A program made the translations under genes and the position numbers. This document shows, one piece after another, positions 22,298-33,853 of a stretch of 64,000 bases of DNA. Source of the DNA: Mesostigma viride. Its lineage: Eukaryota > Streptophyta > Mesostigmatophyceae > Mesostigmatales > Mesostigmataceae. The notes beneath the pieces are model-generated. The model was not told the DNA's origin. It saw nothing but the letters and a program-made list of their open reading frames with translations, and searched no databases. Location of the stretch: assembly GCA_009746045.1 (NCBI GenBank), contig RPFO01000819.1, positions 1-64,000 on the forward strand. The letters run 5' to 3'. Position 1 is the stretch's first letter. Each line of letters opens with the position of its first letter.

Positions 22298-22429
22298 GTT
22301 CCTCCGTTAGGCGTTTCCATTGGTCTTATCGTAGTATAGAGCTTTGACATGGCTCTGTATATAGGTTTATAGCTGGGCGTTTGCTTTGGTTTGAGTGATT
22401 TCACTCTGCTGTAAGTAATTATATTTTTA

Positions 22430-22445
22430 ATATATATGACGAAAA
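22430..22445. repeat. Right target-site duplication of the LINE
   Basis: ATATATATGACGAAAA, identical to 15244-15259. Confidence 0.85.
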
Positions 22446-22661
22446 TAAATGGCAGCAGTATACCTCATGTATGTTTTCCCCACTATTGAGGGGGAGGAAC
22501 CCCCGTAGTGCATGGCAGGGTTAAATCAGCAGTCAGCATCATTATAGCCCGTTTCTGGGGCCCTTTCTAATCCAGTTGTGGCTGTATGGACTCTGGTTGC
22601 CTTGCAAAGGTTGGTTGGTCAGACTTGGAGCATGTTCCAATCTGAAAGAAAACATAATGGG

Positions 22662-23088
22662 AGTTAGCTGAGATACCTCGAGGCTGACTTGTGGCAGGAG
22701 CCACACAGGGGGAACATAAAATGTGACCGGAGTTATTCTGGCGGAGACTGAATAACAGTGCCGAGCGCCGGTTGTGGCGCGACGCACACACGTGGACCCA
22801 AGTTACGTAGCCAGCAACTAGTCTGATGGAAGTTGTGCGTAGTAACGTTGCTATAGGTCTAGAAGCCTCTATGCCAGAGCCTGGACACGTGGCGGACAAA
22901 TGTTGCGCAGTACAGTTGTCCTAGGGAACTCGTGTGAGTGATGTATCACGACATATAATGTGTGCCCATTATTGGAGTGAATAATGACAAGGAACGCCCG
23001 ATCCCTGGCGTCATGCATTGCATACTGTATCACAGCCTCACACGTACTGAGTTCCCACCAACGTCTTTCAGATCATCTTTATCTAACT
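22662..23088 (+). repeat. 3' LTR of Copia C
   Basis: A 427-bp segment starting AGTTAGCTGAGAT right after the purine-rich tract GAAAGAAAACATAATGGG and ending CTAACT at 23088. Start, end and preceding purine tract match those of element B, although the interior is widely diverged. The right edge abuts the Penelope-like fragment. Confidence 0.55.
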
Positions 23089-23733
23089 ACTCGTGTTGCA
23101 AAGTAGCAAGGTAGTGCTTCTTGCAGATAAAAGCAAAGTTGTTGGCACTCTTGTCAACACACGTGATGATAAAGTCCTGCTTGAGGTGGTCAAGAAGTGC
23201 TTTATCTGTGGTGTTGAGCCAGGTGGTGTGGTGGACCTGCCTGAGACGGTAATCAAGCCTTTTGACTGACGTGCATTGCATTCGTGAATGGCGGCGCTAA
23301 ACCACGGGTCCATGGCAAGGGGAGCAAGCTGTAGGTCCGTGCAAATGGCATTGCAGTGATGTTGAGAGCAGTGCATTCACCTCTTTGGCACACGTGCGCT
23401 GGACCCACGGCCGAAACTTGGTGCCTTTGGCGAAAAGGTCTACAAGCCTGTGGCTCGGCAGGATGCTGAGGTCAGCGGTCATGACGTGCTGTGAGGTGGG
23501 ATCAAGGTACTTGAAATACCGTTGTTGTTGGCAGGGGCAGGGCCCTGCCAAGATGGTGGCCAGCTCGGTGGGCGTTGTATCGCGGCTGACCTTCCCGTTG
23601 CTGAAAACCATTTGTCCCAAGGTGGGAGAATAATGCCAGGCGGAAATGGGAGTGCCGAAAGTGTTGTGCACCACGAGCGGCATCGCAGCCTGCACTTGCG
23701 GCAATTAAATGCAGAATGTGGGGCAAACACAGC
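23089..23733 (-). mobile_element. Penelope-like element, RT-side fragment
   Basis: Minus-strand remnant. A frame near 23087-23281 reads KALLDHLKQDFIITCVDK, then SANNFAFICKKHYLATL, the signature found at the start of the RT in GIY-YIG-bearing Penelope-like elements and their algal relatives. Farther upstream on the minus strand (23300-23700) lies an associated region with PTLGQMVFSNGKVS and HRLVDLFAKGTKFRPW words. The fragment is cut on one side by the LTR of Copia C and on the other by Copia A, beyond which its N-terminal part continues at 37681-38755. The core RT blocks are not in the window. Confidence 0.55.
23729..23733. repeat. Left target-site duplication of Copia A
   Basis: ACAGC, repeated at 37676-37680 directly after the 3' LTR. 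Confidence 0.9.
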
Positions 23734-24217
23734 TGTTAGGGTCCAGGCAATAGTTCTAGTTGCGGCCAATCAGAAGCTGCCACGTGGAGCAATGTCTGGC
23801 TGCCACGTGGTGCAATAGCGTACTGCCGCGCGGCGTAGCTCTTTGGCGCCACACGGTGTAATGACGCAATGTAATGTGGCCGCACTATAGTGTCCTATGC
23901 TGATGTGGAAGCCGATTAGAATTGATGTCTATACCTCTATCGGCTGATACTTGTATCGCCCGCGGCCGTCTGAGTTTCCGTCCCAACTCAGCATTGCAAC
24001 GGCCGGCCAATAGTACAGCTTTAGCTTGCTGACATGGCATGTCGGGCCTTTGCGAGAGGCCCATGCGCAAAGTAGGCACGACGAACATACATTTACGACT
24101 TTGACCATCGTGCAAGTCAACGTAATGTAACGCAACGGAAGTTAATACAAGTATTATCTCTGGCTTGAAAGATTGATTATCAAGCATTATAACTGCAACC
24201 ACGACCGAGTCGTAACA
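23734..24217 (+). repeat. 5' LTR of Copia A
   Basis: A 484-bp LTR with TGTTA...TAACA ends. It contains CCACGTGG words in direct repeat (CTGCCACGTGG...CTGCCACGTGG), possible promoter elements. Confidence 0.9.
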
Positions 24218-24255
24218 AGTACTACTAGTTCTATTTCTTGAGGGAATATGGTTGA

Positions 24256-25416
24256 ATGAAAATTCTTCCTCTTTTTCCTGAGTCTATGGATCTGGGTGAG
24301 CGTTCCAATGATTATCAGGACGCTGCGGGGCTGGGCGTGACGGGAAATCATGGCGAGACTGCGGGTAATAGTTCGCCTGGCCAGGACCTTGGTTTGCACC
24401 CAAATCTGGCGGTTCCGGGCCCTCCGGAGGTGAACATTCGGCGTGAACAGTGGGCGCTGGCTCTACTACAGCAAATTCCTGTCCAGATTGCTGACCGGGA
24501 TCAACGTCGCCTGTTTTTGTCTTTGCTTGATGCTTGGAACAAGCGGACTGCGTTGGCCGAAGCTGTTGCTTTTCTGCGCCTCTCTCCCATTTTTAGGGAG
24601 CCGGGCGTGGTCCGAGAAGTGCTGGACCAGTCGTATGAGGAGAAACATTCCTGGGAGCAGTTCATCTCCGCCTTGCGCCAGGCAATCTGCCTGTCCGCGA
24701 GCGATGAGGCCCGTGCCGAGCGCCGCAAGATTTTGGGCTGGCAGGTGGTGGGGGACTTGAGGACTAACTTACTCAGCTTCCGTCGTGCCGTCATGCAGTG
24801 CCCCCTCTTTAGGGAGGAAGCTCGTAATATCACCGACTCGGCTCGTCTGCTCATAGATACCTGGGTGGACAACGCTCCGGTGGACAAGGTGGTGAAGACG
24901 ATGTGGCGGATGGAGCTCGGGAAGGCTGGCGGGTATGCGTCGTTCTCAGCCGGCGTCGACGTCTTGCTTTCCTGCCTGGTCTCGAGCGATGCTGAAGCAG
25001 AAGCGCCGGCGGAGTCCGGTAAAGTGGATCCTTTTGTGGCCCTCTCCTCTAGCCAGGTTTCTGCCTTGGTGAGCGTTTTGCGTTCTTCCTCTGGTTTTGG
25101 GAAGGGCGGTACGGGAGGGGGCTTTGGGCAGCCTACCAAGCCCTCCTCGAGGCCGCCCATGCAGCAGTGGCCGCCCACGCAAGGGCAGAAGCTGGGTGGT
25201 AAGGATGGCAATAGCCCTAATGTTTTGCACTGTGTCAGGTGCGGGGGTTTGGGGCACAGTAAGGAGGGCTGTGTGGTTCGGCCTGATCTTGGATGGGATG
25301 TGAAGCTGTGTGCCCATTGCCATCGTCCTGGTCATATGTACAAGGATTGCCGTAAACGGAAGGCCACCCAGCAGGCAGGTGGAGGGTCACCAGATAAGAA
25401 GGCTAGAAAAAACTGA
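24256..25416 (+). pseudogene. gag of Copia A
   Basis: A 386-residue open frame. Residues about 60-270 form a helical, Trp/Leu-containing capsid-type region (QIADRDQRRLFLSLLDAW, WEQFISALRQAICLS). Two CCHC zinc knuckles follow: CVRCGGLGHSKEGC (about residue 325) and CAHCHRPGHMYKDC (about residue 353), then a basic tail. The frame itself looks whole, within an element that is broken. Typical of Ty1/Copia gag. Confidence 0.8.
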
Positions 25417-25949
25417 TTCCTTCTTCCTCTTTAGTCCCTTCACTATAGAGCAGGAGGAGGTGTTTTCTATGCCACCAGGACAACTGGGGTCACCCAATTT
25501 GGCGGGTGTTCTGGTGAATCCAGGGGGCTTTGCGTCAGTTCCTACTGAAGATGCCACTGCTAGTGGGAAGGGTGATGCTTGTGAGACCCCCGTTGGATGC
25601 GCTGAGGATTTGTACGCCTCAGCTCGGGCTAAGGGACCTCCCCCATGTGGAGAGGAGACGGCCCAGGGTGGGCGTAATGCCACCATAGCTCGCCTCTCTC
25701 TAAGCACCCCGTCCATAAACCACCATGACCTTGACTTACAGCAGGGTACCGTTTCTTTGTCCTTTTTGGCTCATAAGTTACACAATTGTTTTGGACACAG
25801 TGCTATGGATGTTGCGCTGGGAGCTAAAATACTGGGTAAACCCCTGTCTATGTTGTGTGAACAGGCACACATGGTATGTGATGGATGTCAAACTTATGCT
25901 CCCAAGCCCATGAGATTCCACACTCGCACTCCTGTGATGGAGAGAGGGC

Positions 25950-25963
25950 ATATATATATGTGG
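25950..25963. repeat. Left target-site duplication of LINE copy 2
   Basis: ATATATATATGTGG, identical to 26691-26704. Confidence 0.85.
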
Positions 25964-26690
25964 CCCACGGGGACTCACTACCTTGCCTGCATGGGGGGCC
26001 AACAGAATCAGAATTGGTATTTGTATTTGCACACTGTCCTCCTGACGGTGGTGCTCGCCATGATTCGGTCGGTTTTCCCCCACGCGAACATCCGGTCCGA
26101 GGATGCGGATGGCGCTGCCTTCTATTCCCCCAACCACCGGCCTGACATCGTGGTGCTGGACTTTGAGGGGGGTGGCCGGCATCTGCTTATTGACGTTTCG
26201 GTGGCGCGGCCCTTGGCTCTTAGCCACGTGGCTGGGGCCTCCCTCACGGCAGGTTACACGGCGGACCGGGCGGAGCGGGCCAAGCTCCTGGCCTACGGCG
26301 ACGTCGGGCACCATCGTGTGGTGCCCTTTGTCCTGGAGGAGTTTGGGGCCATGGGGCCCCTGACCTCCGCCTTCTTCAAGGAGTGTTGCCGGCTCCGGGA
26401 GGACCGGCTGGACCTGGAGGGCCAGCGGGCCCCATGGTCGGCGCGGACCTGGACGTCATATTGGCGTCAGCGCTTGTCGGTGGCGCTGACTCGGGCCATG
26501 GCTGACATCATGCTCCGCCGTACGCGGGCTGATTTTGCGGTGCAGCAGGGCTATTAGGTTCCTCCCGTTAGGCGTTTCCATTGGTCTTATCGTAGTATAG
26601 AGCTTTGACATGGCTCTGTATATAGGTTTATAGCTGGGCGTTTGCTTTGGTTTGAGTGATTTCACTCTGCTGTAAGTAATTATATTTTTA
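25964..26690 (+). mobile_element. 5'-truncated copy of the RLE LINE
   Basis: 727 bp matching 21703-22429 of the full-length LINE, with one extra C in the 3' untranslated region as the only difference I see. It contains the nuclease C-terminus up to its TAG stop and the whole 3' untranslated region, flanked by a 14-bp target-site duplication. It sits inside the integrase region of Copia A and therefore inserted after A. Such 5' truncation is typical of target-primed reverse transcription. Confidence 0.9.
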
Positions 26691-26704
26691 ATATATATAT
26701 GTGG
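26691..26704. repeat. Right target-site duplication of LINE copy 2
   Basis: ATATATATATGTGG, identical to 25950-25963. Confidence 0.85.
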
Positions 26705-28290
26705 ATTTGGCTATGTTTAAGGGTTCGTGGTGTGCTGTTGGCGTGGACAGATTCTCTGGGGCTGTGGCACTTGTGCCCATCGCAGAATTCAAGAAGGCAC
26801 ATCTTTATACTGCACTACTTGTGTTGAAGTGCTGTTTCTGTCCTGTTCTCGTAATCCACGCTGATCCTCAGTTCAGGTGTTGTGAAGGTTTGCCTGGCAT
26901 GGAACAGCTCAGGTGTGGCCCACGCCAAGACCACGAGCGTCAGGGGACAGTGGAGGCTGCGAACAAACAGGTCAAGCTATGTGCTCTCAAGGGTGAGGGT
27001 GTCAAGGGATCTTCCTTTGTTGCCAAATTTTTGTGCCTGCACCGCCTGGCTGCTCAAATCAATGCCAGGCAACTGTTGTATGTACCTGGGTTTGGTTGTC
27101 TCACACGGGAGCATCTCCAACATAACACCTGTCCCCCGTGGGTCTTGAATGTATGGCGTGAGCATCTGAGGGCACAACACGAGCGTTTGAAGAAAAAGGA
27201 TGTGTGTCACCCTGCTGTTGCGGATATTGAACTTGGTCAACTGGTGAGAGTGTATTCAGAGGGGCTCCCTGGGAGGGCAGGGCAGTGGGAGGGCCCTGGG
27301 GTGGTGGTTTCCCTAGATCCCACTGAGCAGACCGCGACTGTTGATTTTGGGTCCTCACAGCCGCGGGTGGTCGCGTTCAAGGATATGAAGGGTTACGCAG
27401 AGTTGCTGGGGAATTGTGTGCCTGCCGCTTCCCCTGCATCCCACCCAGGAAGTTATCTGTGTGCAGCAGGTGATGGGTCTGCTGCTTCTACCCTTATCTC
27501 CTTACAGAAATGTTCAAGGGGCACATCAGCTGCAGATGATGGTGTCCATTCTTCTGTTCCATCCTCCTTGGGGGTGACCAAGGGGGGCGCGGAGAACGTG
27601 ACTGAAACACCTGGTGCTGCCGCCCAGGGGCATGCCAGGTTGTCCCAGCTTGCTATGATCGTACGCAGGTTGGGGGAAGTCGACAGACAAGGACTTGGGG
27701 CACATGTGGCGTCAGTAGGGCCTACCGGGTCTCCTGCGATCGGGGTGGATACTAAGGCTGTAGTGTCCATCATGAGTGAGTCTGACGCCTCCTTTCTGGG
27801 TTTAACAGTCTTTCCTTCACGGTGGGGCTCAGTTAGGGACTTTGGTGATCGGCTGGCTTACTCTGTTTTGGGTGAGGGGTGTGGATGGATGTCATGGGAG
27901 TGCCCAGTCCTTTCGTTGTGGTCAAAGACTACGACGGTCCCATTCTTCTGGGTCAACCCTTTTTAGACAGGGATGATGTGTACATTACCAACCGTGCCCT
28001 TGGACGCAAGGGTTTCGGCTCGATCCCCTTAACACATGGCTTTTGCCTGGAAGGGGACTTTAGTAGCGGGATCATTGGGGCGCTCCAGGGCGCTGCGTAT
28101 AATGATGATGCTTCTATTCCCCCTGCTGCCACCCTTGTGATCTCACCCATCCTTCATCCCTACAGTCTTGGGCTGAACCCGCATTCCCTTGCAGCTCATA
28201 GTTCGATACCTTGGGATCGCTTCTGCCAGCTCTGCGCTACCTTTCCAGGTTTTCAAGGGTGGTCCACGGCATGGAAAAAGGCCTGGGGGG

Positions 28291-28295
28291 AATGG
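28291..28295. repeat. Left target-site duplication of Copia B
   Basis: AATGG, repeated at 35379-35383 after the 3' LTR. Confidence 0.85.
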
Positions 28296-28755
28296 AGTTA
28301 GATGAGATGCTTAGGCTGACACACGGATTTCCGGCCTGCGCGCCGCGTATTGCCTACCGCGGCTGAGCGGGACACCTCAGTACTGTACGGCAGGGCGTAC
28401 GGTACTGAGGCGTCAGGTGGACTGACGTGCAGTTAGTGCCAGACTGTTCCTAGATGCTAGTTCGACCCGCCAGGTCCGGTGTAGCCGGGCCTGACGGGCC
28501 GAGTCTTAGCTGGTTGCTAGTGACGTGGTCGCATGGCATTGCAGTGTACAGTTGTCCACTGGTGAGGTGCTGCAGGTAGCACCGCCATAGGCATATAGGC
28601 GTAGCACTGGGGAGTGCCGCAGCACCCGAGTTTGCCCAGACGTTCCATTCTGAGCCCTCAGCTTCCTTTGCTCTCTCATTGTATTATTGTAATACAATCA
28701 TCATTCGCTTTCAGCTTCAGCAGTTGTTCGTCGTCCCTATAGTCTCCATCCAACT
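28296..28755 (+). repeat. 5' LTR of Copia B
   Basis: 460 bp, starting AGTTAGATGAG and ending CATCCAACT. It contains a strong inverted repeat, CAGTACTGTACGGCAGGGCGTACGGTACTG. The bases after the LTR read TGGACTGAAAG, in the position of a primer-binding site; the priming tRNA is not clear. Confidence 0.85.
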
Positions 28756-28797
28756 TGGACTGAAAGTTCGATATTTTTTTACAATCAAAAAAAAGAT

Positions 28798-30579
28798 ATG
28801 GCTTCCAACAACGGCAACAACGGCAACAACAAGGGGAAGGCGCCTGCCAGGCGCACCTCACCCCGCCTTTCGCCGGAGGGCACGCCCTCCACCAACGATG
28901 CGAGGGTGACGCCCAACGTCACCTTCCGCACGGTGGTCGCTGACCACCCAGGCGTCGGGGCCCGCAGGTGGGGCCCGGCGCCCGGGGATGGCGAGCGGTC
29001 GTCCGTTTGCCATGGCGGTTCGTCCGCCATGGCACCTGGGGGGCAGGTCCCCCGGGCACGCAATGCCCCCGTCGCAGGTGACGGGGGTCGTGAGCGGAGT
29101 GATTCCTCGAGGAGGATGGCGAGGTGCCGCCTGCGAGGCCTCGGCCTTCGCTTGAGCTTTCGTCGCAGACACCTGCGACGTCTGGCAACCTTTCCGTGGG
29201 CCGACAGATGGCCCATGGACATTGACCGGTATGGGGAACATGTTCCGCCCCCGGTCGCATTCGGGCGCCCACCCCATTTTCTCCCCATTGGGGAGGACGA
29301 CATCCCGCGTTCATTTCGATGAACGGCCGGATCTTACGTCAACGTTTTCAGATGCTTCCAGATGAGGAGATGCACGCGATAGAGGTTCATCGGGTACAAA
29401 CGCTGGTCGAGGGGCGGCTGAGGATGCAGTTCTCTGGTTCAGGTAGCAGTTTGGCTGTACTGTTTCGCCAATCGGCCGAGGCACAATCCCGGCACTGTTG
29501 ATCAGTGGGCGTCCAGGCAGCGCCAGAGAGAGGCGCTGAGCGTGGTCGCCCGACAGGAGATCCAACTGACTCCGTTGGGGCCGTGGCCCCAAGTCACGCC
29601 AGTTGGCTGGGGCCCGGAGCGGCGTGAGGCGGCTGCGATGCCGCCTGCGACGGAGCGCGGGGCGGCAGACGCCCCCAACACGCCCATGGGTGGTGAAGCC
29701 ACCCAGGACCCTCTGGCAGGTCAGAGGGTCCAACCTCAGCCGCAGGCTCCCCCGCCCAGCGTGGGGGGCCAGGTGGCTGAGGAGGCCACCGGGGTCGCAG
29801 GGACCCCGGCGGCGACACAAGCGCCCGGGGTCGCAGGGACCCCGGCAGCGACGCCGGCGCCTCCGGCGCTGGCGGGGGATGCAGCCCCCATGGAGGGTGT
29901 CACGGGCACCTCCAGCGGCTCTGGGGGGCAGGCCCCCTCTAGTCGCAACAAGGACAAGTCCCTGGCAGGGCCGGAGGGGCCCCAGGGTCCCACCGCAGCT
30001 GGGCAGCAACCAGCACTGCTGGAGGGCGACCTGCAAGGTCGCGACTTCATCACCCTGGGTGATGAGGCCGTGTGGCGTGCCATACAGACAGCCACAGCCT
30101 CCTTCCGTGGGCTGGCCGACAGGAGCCAGCAGATGCATGTCGCGGAGGCGGGCAGCCTGGTGTGTGCAATCATCACGCACATCCTGGGCCTGCCCAACCT
30201 CCAAGAGGGCACACGCAGGGTGTGCGACGACCTGCTGCCTGCCCTGCAGGCTCTCCTCTCAGGGAGGAGGGTGCAGGGCAGCAGGGTGCGTCTGGTGCGT
30301 CTGCTGGAGCTCCTGCACAACGCCATCCTGAAAGGGGCGGGTAGGTGGCTGCCTACCTGGCTGCATCATGATTTTACTAACCCTACTGACGATGAAGTGT
30401 CCCTCTCTCCCACCTTCCATGATTGGGAGGAGGCCCGCAGCAGGAGGCGGGAAGTGACACACACTCACACCCCCACCCAGCCCACCCCTATGTTGTCTAA
30501 CCCTCCTACACAGCCCATGGTTGCCCATCCTGCTCAGCTCACTCAAGTAGCACTTCCCTCTCAGCATGTTCTCCTGTGA
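28798..30579 (+). pseudogene. gag N-terminal region of Copia B
   Basis: Fossil coding region beginning with an Asn/Gly/Lys-rich start (MASNNGNNGNNKGKAPARR), followed by a long Pro/Ala/Gly-rich stretch and then an ordered helical segment of about 110 residues (EAVWRAIQTATASFRGLADR to GAGRWLPTWLHHDF). The helical segment is not recognised. Broken. Confidence 0.5.
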
Positions 30580-30762
30580 ATGCTGCAGCAGCAACCCCTC
30601 TCCCTCTCCCCCTGCATCCCCCTCTAGGTTGCCCACCTACAATGAAAACCGTCCTGTGGATAGGATTAATGTCAGGGGGCTGCCTGAGGGGTATACTAGG
30701 GAGCAGGGGAATCATGCACTTCTCTCTCTTCAGCTGGCTAGGGAGGAACTGAATGTCAAGAA

Positions 30763-31428
30763 TTGGTTTGGATCTCTCATGCAGGGGGATTTCTACCATC
30801 AGTCTTCTTCCAGATTCAGAATCTCATTCTTGTCTTCCAGCGTAGGTATCCCAAGTGGCAGGACACGCAGGCTAGGGCAGTTTGGGAGGCTTTCATGAAG
30901 GAGCTAACTGACCTCCTCTCCACCCCCTCATCTGTGGACATATATGGGGCATTCAGGTGGGTAGAGGAATACAGGGTCACATCAGTGGACTATGTGGCTG
31001 AGACAAAGAAATATGAGCTAGCCATCAAAGCACGTCCTGATGTCCAGCAGCTAGATCACAAGTTCTTGCTGCGTTCCTTCCTTGAGAAACTCAAACTTGA
31101 CAAAAACACCTACGCTATGCTTGCCACAGGAATGGCAAAGTACTGGGAGGACATGAAGGAGGCATTGGATTATATCAAGCTGGCCTTGGCTCCCCTTAGC
31201 CAGGGGGCCATGGGCACCTCTGTAAAGAGGGTCAGGGGGGAAGAGAGGGAGGAGGAGGATAGGGAGAGGGAAGACAGGAGCAAGAGACCTGTCACTATGG
31301 CAGAAGTCAAGTCCCTGCTGGGACAAATGTTTAAGGGAAAGGGCAAGGGCAAGGGCAAGGGCAAGGGCAGGGGCTGGGGCAAGGGCAAGGGTAAGGGGCA
31401 GTCTCCCTCCAAGGGGGGCAGCTCCAGC

Positions 31429-31511
<83 letters not shown>

Positions 31512-32574
31512 GAAGCAGGACAAGGAGGACAAGTCTTCTCAGCGGTGCACCCGCTGTGGCATGAAGTACCACGAACGGCCCACCTGCCGCAAGAACGTGG
31601 ACGAGCTGGGGCATTTGGACGTCCTGTGCCACAAGTGCCACGGGCCGCCCCACGGTGACCCCAAGGACTGCAAGCGGCCTCCTTACGGCAAGAAGTGTGA
31701 GTCTCCCTCTCATGCTGGCTTGAGTGTGCCTGCTTCACCTCTTTCATCTGCATGCCCCACTGTCAGAGCAGTGAGCAGTTCTGGAAAGGTGCTACAGCTG
31801 GTTTCAGAAGATTATGTCTCTAAACCAACCTTCACATCTATGGTTCCCAAGGTGTGCAGAGTGTCCCCATCAGAGGATGCTCATATCAGTTTTCAGGAGC
31901 TTGCTTTGCAGTTGCATTTCCTTTATGGGCATGAAGTGAGTGCAGAGGTGGTGGCAGCAGCAATAGGGGGGGCAGCACTCAGACGTGCATGCCAGGTGGT
32001 CAGATCCCACTGCCAGCATTGTCAGTTCAATGCACCCAAACCCCCTAAGTGGCATGTAGCTACCCCACCTAAGAGCAAGGGCAGGGTGGTAGGAGATGTC
32101 TTTCATATCAAAGGACAATCGGAAATTGCTTCTGTAAAATTTGCTACACCCAAGTATGCCCCAGGGCAAGAACCCTGTGTGGCAGATTTGGTTCACAACC
32201 AAAAACTTCATCCCAACTCATTTGGATTGGGCAAGCATGATGTGGCTAAAATGTCTCCTCTTTCTTATGAACAGATAGAGAAAGACTGTCGCACACACAT
32301 AGGATTCCTAAAATGGGTGGAGGCCTTCAACAAGGCCAGGGAAGAATGGGTAGTGCCAGATCCTCTTAGTCCTTCTCATACTCCACCTGTCACACCTATT
32401 GACAAAAAGCCTGCAGGGTGCAAGCATTTGCGTCTGAAGTTTGTGTGTAAACATAAGCCAGCAGCAGATGGGTCAGTCATTTTTCATGCTAGACCTTGTG
32501 TGACAGAGTTCAAGGGCACCACTGATCTGACAGAGGCAGAGTTGTACACGCCAGGCATTCAGCAAACATCCTAA
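30763..32574 (+). pseudogene. gag C-terminus and integrase zinc region of Copia B
   Basis: Fossil frame of 603 residues. It carries a helical capsid-type region (WQDTQARAVWEAFMKELTDL), a Lys/Gly repeat (KGKGKGKG), an Asn run from an AAC repeat, two knuckle-like Cys clusters (CTRCGMKYHERPTC; CHKCHGPPHGDPKDC), then the HHCC integrase zinc motif (LHFLYGHEV...SHCQHC) and the lead-in to the RT (CVTEFKGTTDLTEAELYTPG). Element B as a whole is broken. Confidence 0.65.
31430..31511. repeat. AAC trinucleotide repeat
   Basis: About 27 AAC units with one interruption, read as an Asn run in the gag of Copia B. The opposite strand gives Leu or Val runs, which are artefacts. Confidence 0.9.
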
Positions 32575-32686
32575 AAATCTTGCTGTCTGTCTTTGTGGGT
32601 CATCTCAATGATGGGGATGACTATGTATGTAAGGCTACAGACATTAAAAGGGCTTTCTGAAAGGCTCACCTGAGATAGCACAACAA

Positions 32687-33853
32687 GTGTGGCATGGTCA
32701 GGTGTATGTAGTCTCCACTCCCAGAGTTTGGGCAAAACACATCCCTCAGCAGTACCTGAAAGCTAACATAGGTGTTGAAGGGCTGCAATCAGCTCCTCGC
32801 ATTTTCAGGATGTCAGCTCAGGCTGTGTTTGAAAAGCTAGGGGCTAGATATGATGACATAGACCCTTGCTTCTTTGTGGTCCCACACCCTCATGGCATAC
32901 TCACCTTTGTGTGGCATGGGGATGATCAGCTGATTGCTGGGCCAAGGCGTGCTGTGGATGATTTTATTCAACAAGTGTCACAGCATTTTGAGATTGGCAA
33001 GCAAGTAGAGCTGGGCACCACTGCCATAAAATTTTGTGGCACAATGTTACAACTCCAGCAGCATCAAAACCAGTGGGTGTGTGCACTTTACTCTCCCAAT
33101 GATTACATGCACAGCTGCTTGGAGGTTTTGCAAACAAAAATCAAACCTGGAGCCTGTCCTACCATTAGAGGCAAGCTGGGGTGGTTGTGCTCAACGTGTG
33201 CACCTCACCTGGCTGTGGTTAGCAGAGTTGATGATGATGTCTTGATGCAAGTAGGTCACAAAGCCATCACCAAAACTCTCCAGGAAGGCCCTCCCCTTAT
33301 CTTGCACTCCTTGGATCTCCACAAAACCATTCACATCCAAGCTATGATGGATAGTTCCATGGAGTCCAGGCAGATTACCAAGATGCAGGCAAGGGAGTCA
33401 GGCTTGTATTTTGTGCAGAATGATGATGCACCCTTGTCTCTCATTTCATGGTACAGCCGGTTGCATAGACGCAAGGCTGTCAGCAGCAATGCTGCTGAGT
33501 GCAGGGCAGTGGTGTCAGCAGTGCTTCATGCCAGGTACTTGAATCATGTGCTGGTTTGGTTGCAGATGCAAGCAGGCAGCAATGCTGGGGTGGTGGCACA
33601 CTTGCTCACTGACAGTCAGTCAGTCCTCAGTTTCCTTGCTAACCCCTATGCTGTCCACACTGATCTTGACTGGGTGGTCCTGAAACAGGAGTCCACCTAC
33701 TGGGAGTCCACCCGTCACGTGGAGGACAAACACAACGCTGCTGATGCACTCACTAAAGTGCCTCAGCAGGCAGCTGAACAATATCAGCTGTTGTACCACT
33801 TGATGAACCCCTATGGCAAGCAGGCAACCCTGCCCCATAGGGGGGACGCCTAG
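32687..33853 (+). pseudogene. Reverse transcriptase and RNase H of Copia B
   Basis: Fossil frame of 388 residues with Copia RT words (FFVVPHPHGILTFVWHGDDQ, the catalytic-loop region of the family) and the full RNase H end: MMDSSMESRQ, SWYSRLHRRKAVSSNAAECR, HLLTDSQSVL, and HNAADALTKVPQ. It closely resembles remnant C (12973-14425). The end of the frame (GKQATLPHRGDA) is followed by a long non-coding stretch. Confidence 0.75.

Larger units (their letters stand above)
15260..22429 (+). mobile_element. Full-length LINE with PHD, RING-H2, RT and restriction-like endonuclease
   Basis: A 7.2-kb non-LTR retrotransposon flanked by a 16-bp target-site duplication. Its order is: ten complete 170-bp monomers plus a partial one (15260-17022), a very GC-rich leader (17023-17136), coding sequence (17137-22297) and a 132-bp 3' untranslated region without poly-A that ends in an AT-rich tract. 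The domains in order are PHD finger, an unassigned segment, RING-H2 finger, C2H2-like fingers, reverse transcriptase (YLDD), CCHC motif and PD-D nuclease. A C-terminal restriction-like endonuclease places it with the R2/NeSL/CRE-type LINEs rather than L1-type. Coding now passes through six frames, each change equal to loss of one base. It lies in the 3' untranslated region of Copia C. A 3' copy of the same element lies at 25964-26690 and is almost identical, so activity was recent. Confidence 0.85.
12965..23088 (+). mobile_element. Copia-like LTR element C, 5'-truncated and interrupted fossil
   Basis: The remaining parts are the start of the reverse transcriptase (12973 on), the RNase H end (to about 14390), a long 3' untranslated region, and one LTR (22662-23088). 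A LINE (15260-22429) sits inside the 3' untranslated region. The protein remnants closely resemble Copia element B (shared motifs CVTEFKGSTDLTEA, WYSRLHRRKAVSSNAAECRA, MNPYGKQA), so C and B belong to one family. Gag and integrase are absent. Broken, with many breaks in addition to the truncation; clearly older than B. Confidence 0.75.
25420..28301 (+). pseudogene. Integrase and retropepsin-like regions of Copia A
   Basis: A fossil pol region interrupted by a LINE copy. Parts seen in order: the HHCC zinc domain of the GAG-pre-integrase type (LAHKLHNCFGHSAMD... MVCDGC, near 25770-25890); the integrase core, with VDLAMF, VIHADPQF and HERQGTVEAANKQVK blocks for the D, D and E positions; an SH3-like C-terminal segment (GQLVRVYSEGLPG...GQWEGPGVVV); and then a retropepsin-like region, with VVSIMSESDASFLG near 27755-27800 and GPILLGQPFL near 27930-27965. 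Broken in a few places. Confidence 0.7.

Noticed and set aside
31051-31753. Val-, Leu- or Cys-run minus-strand frames
   Set aside because: They are other readings of the AAC and AAGGGC repeats in the Copia B gag.
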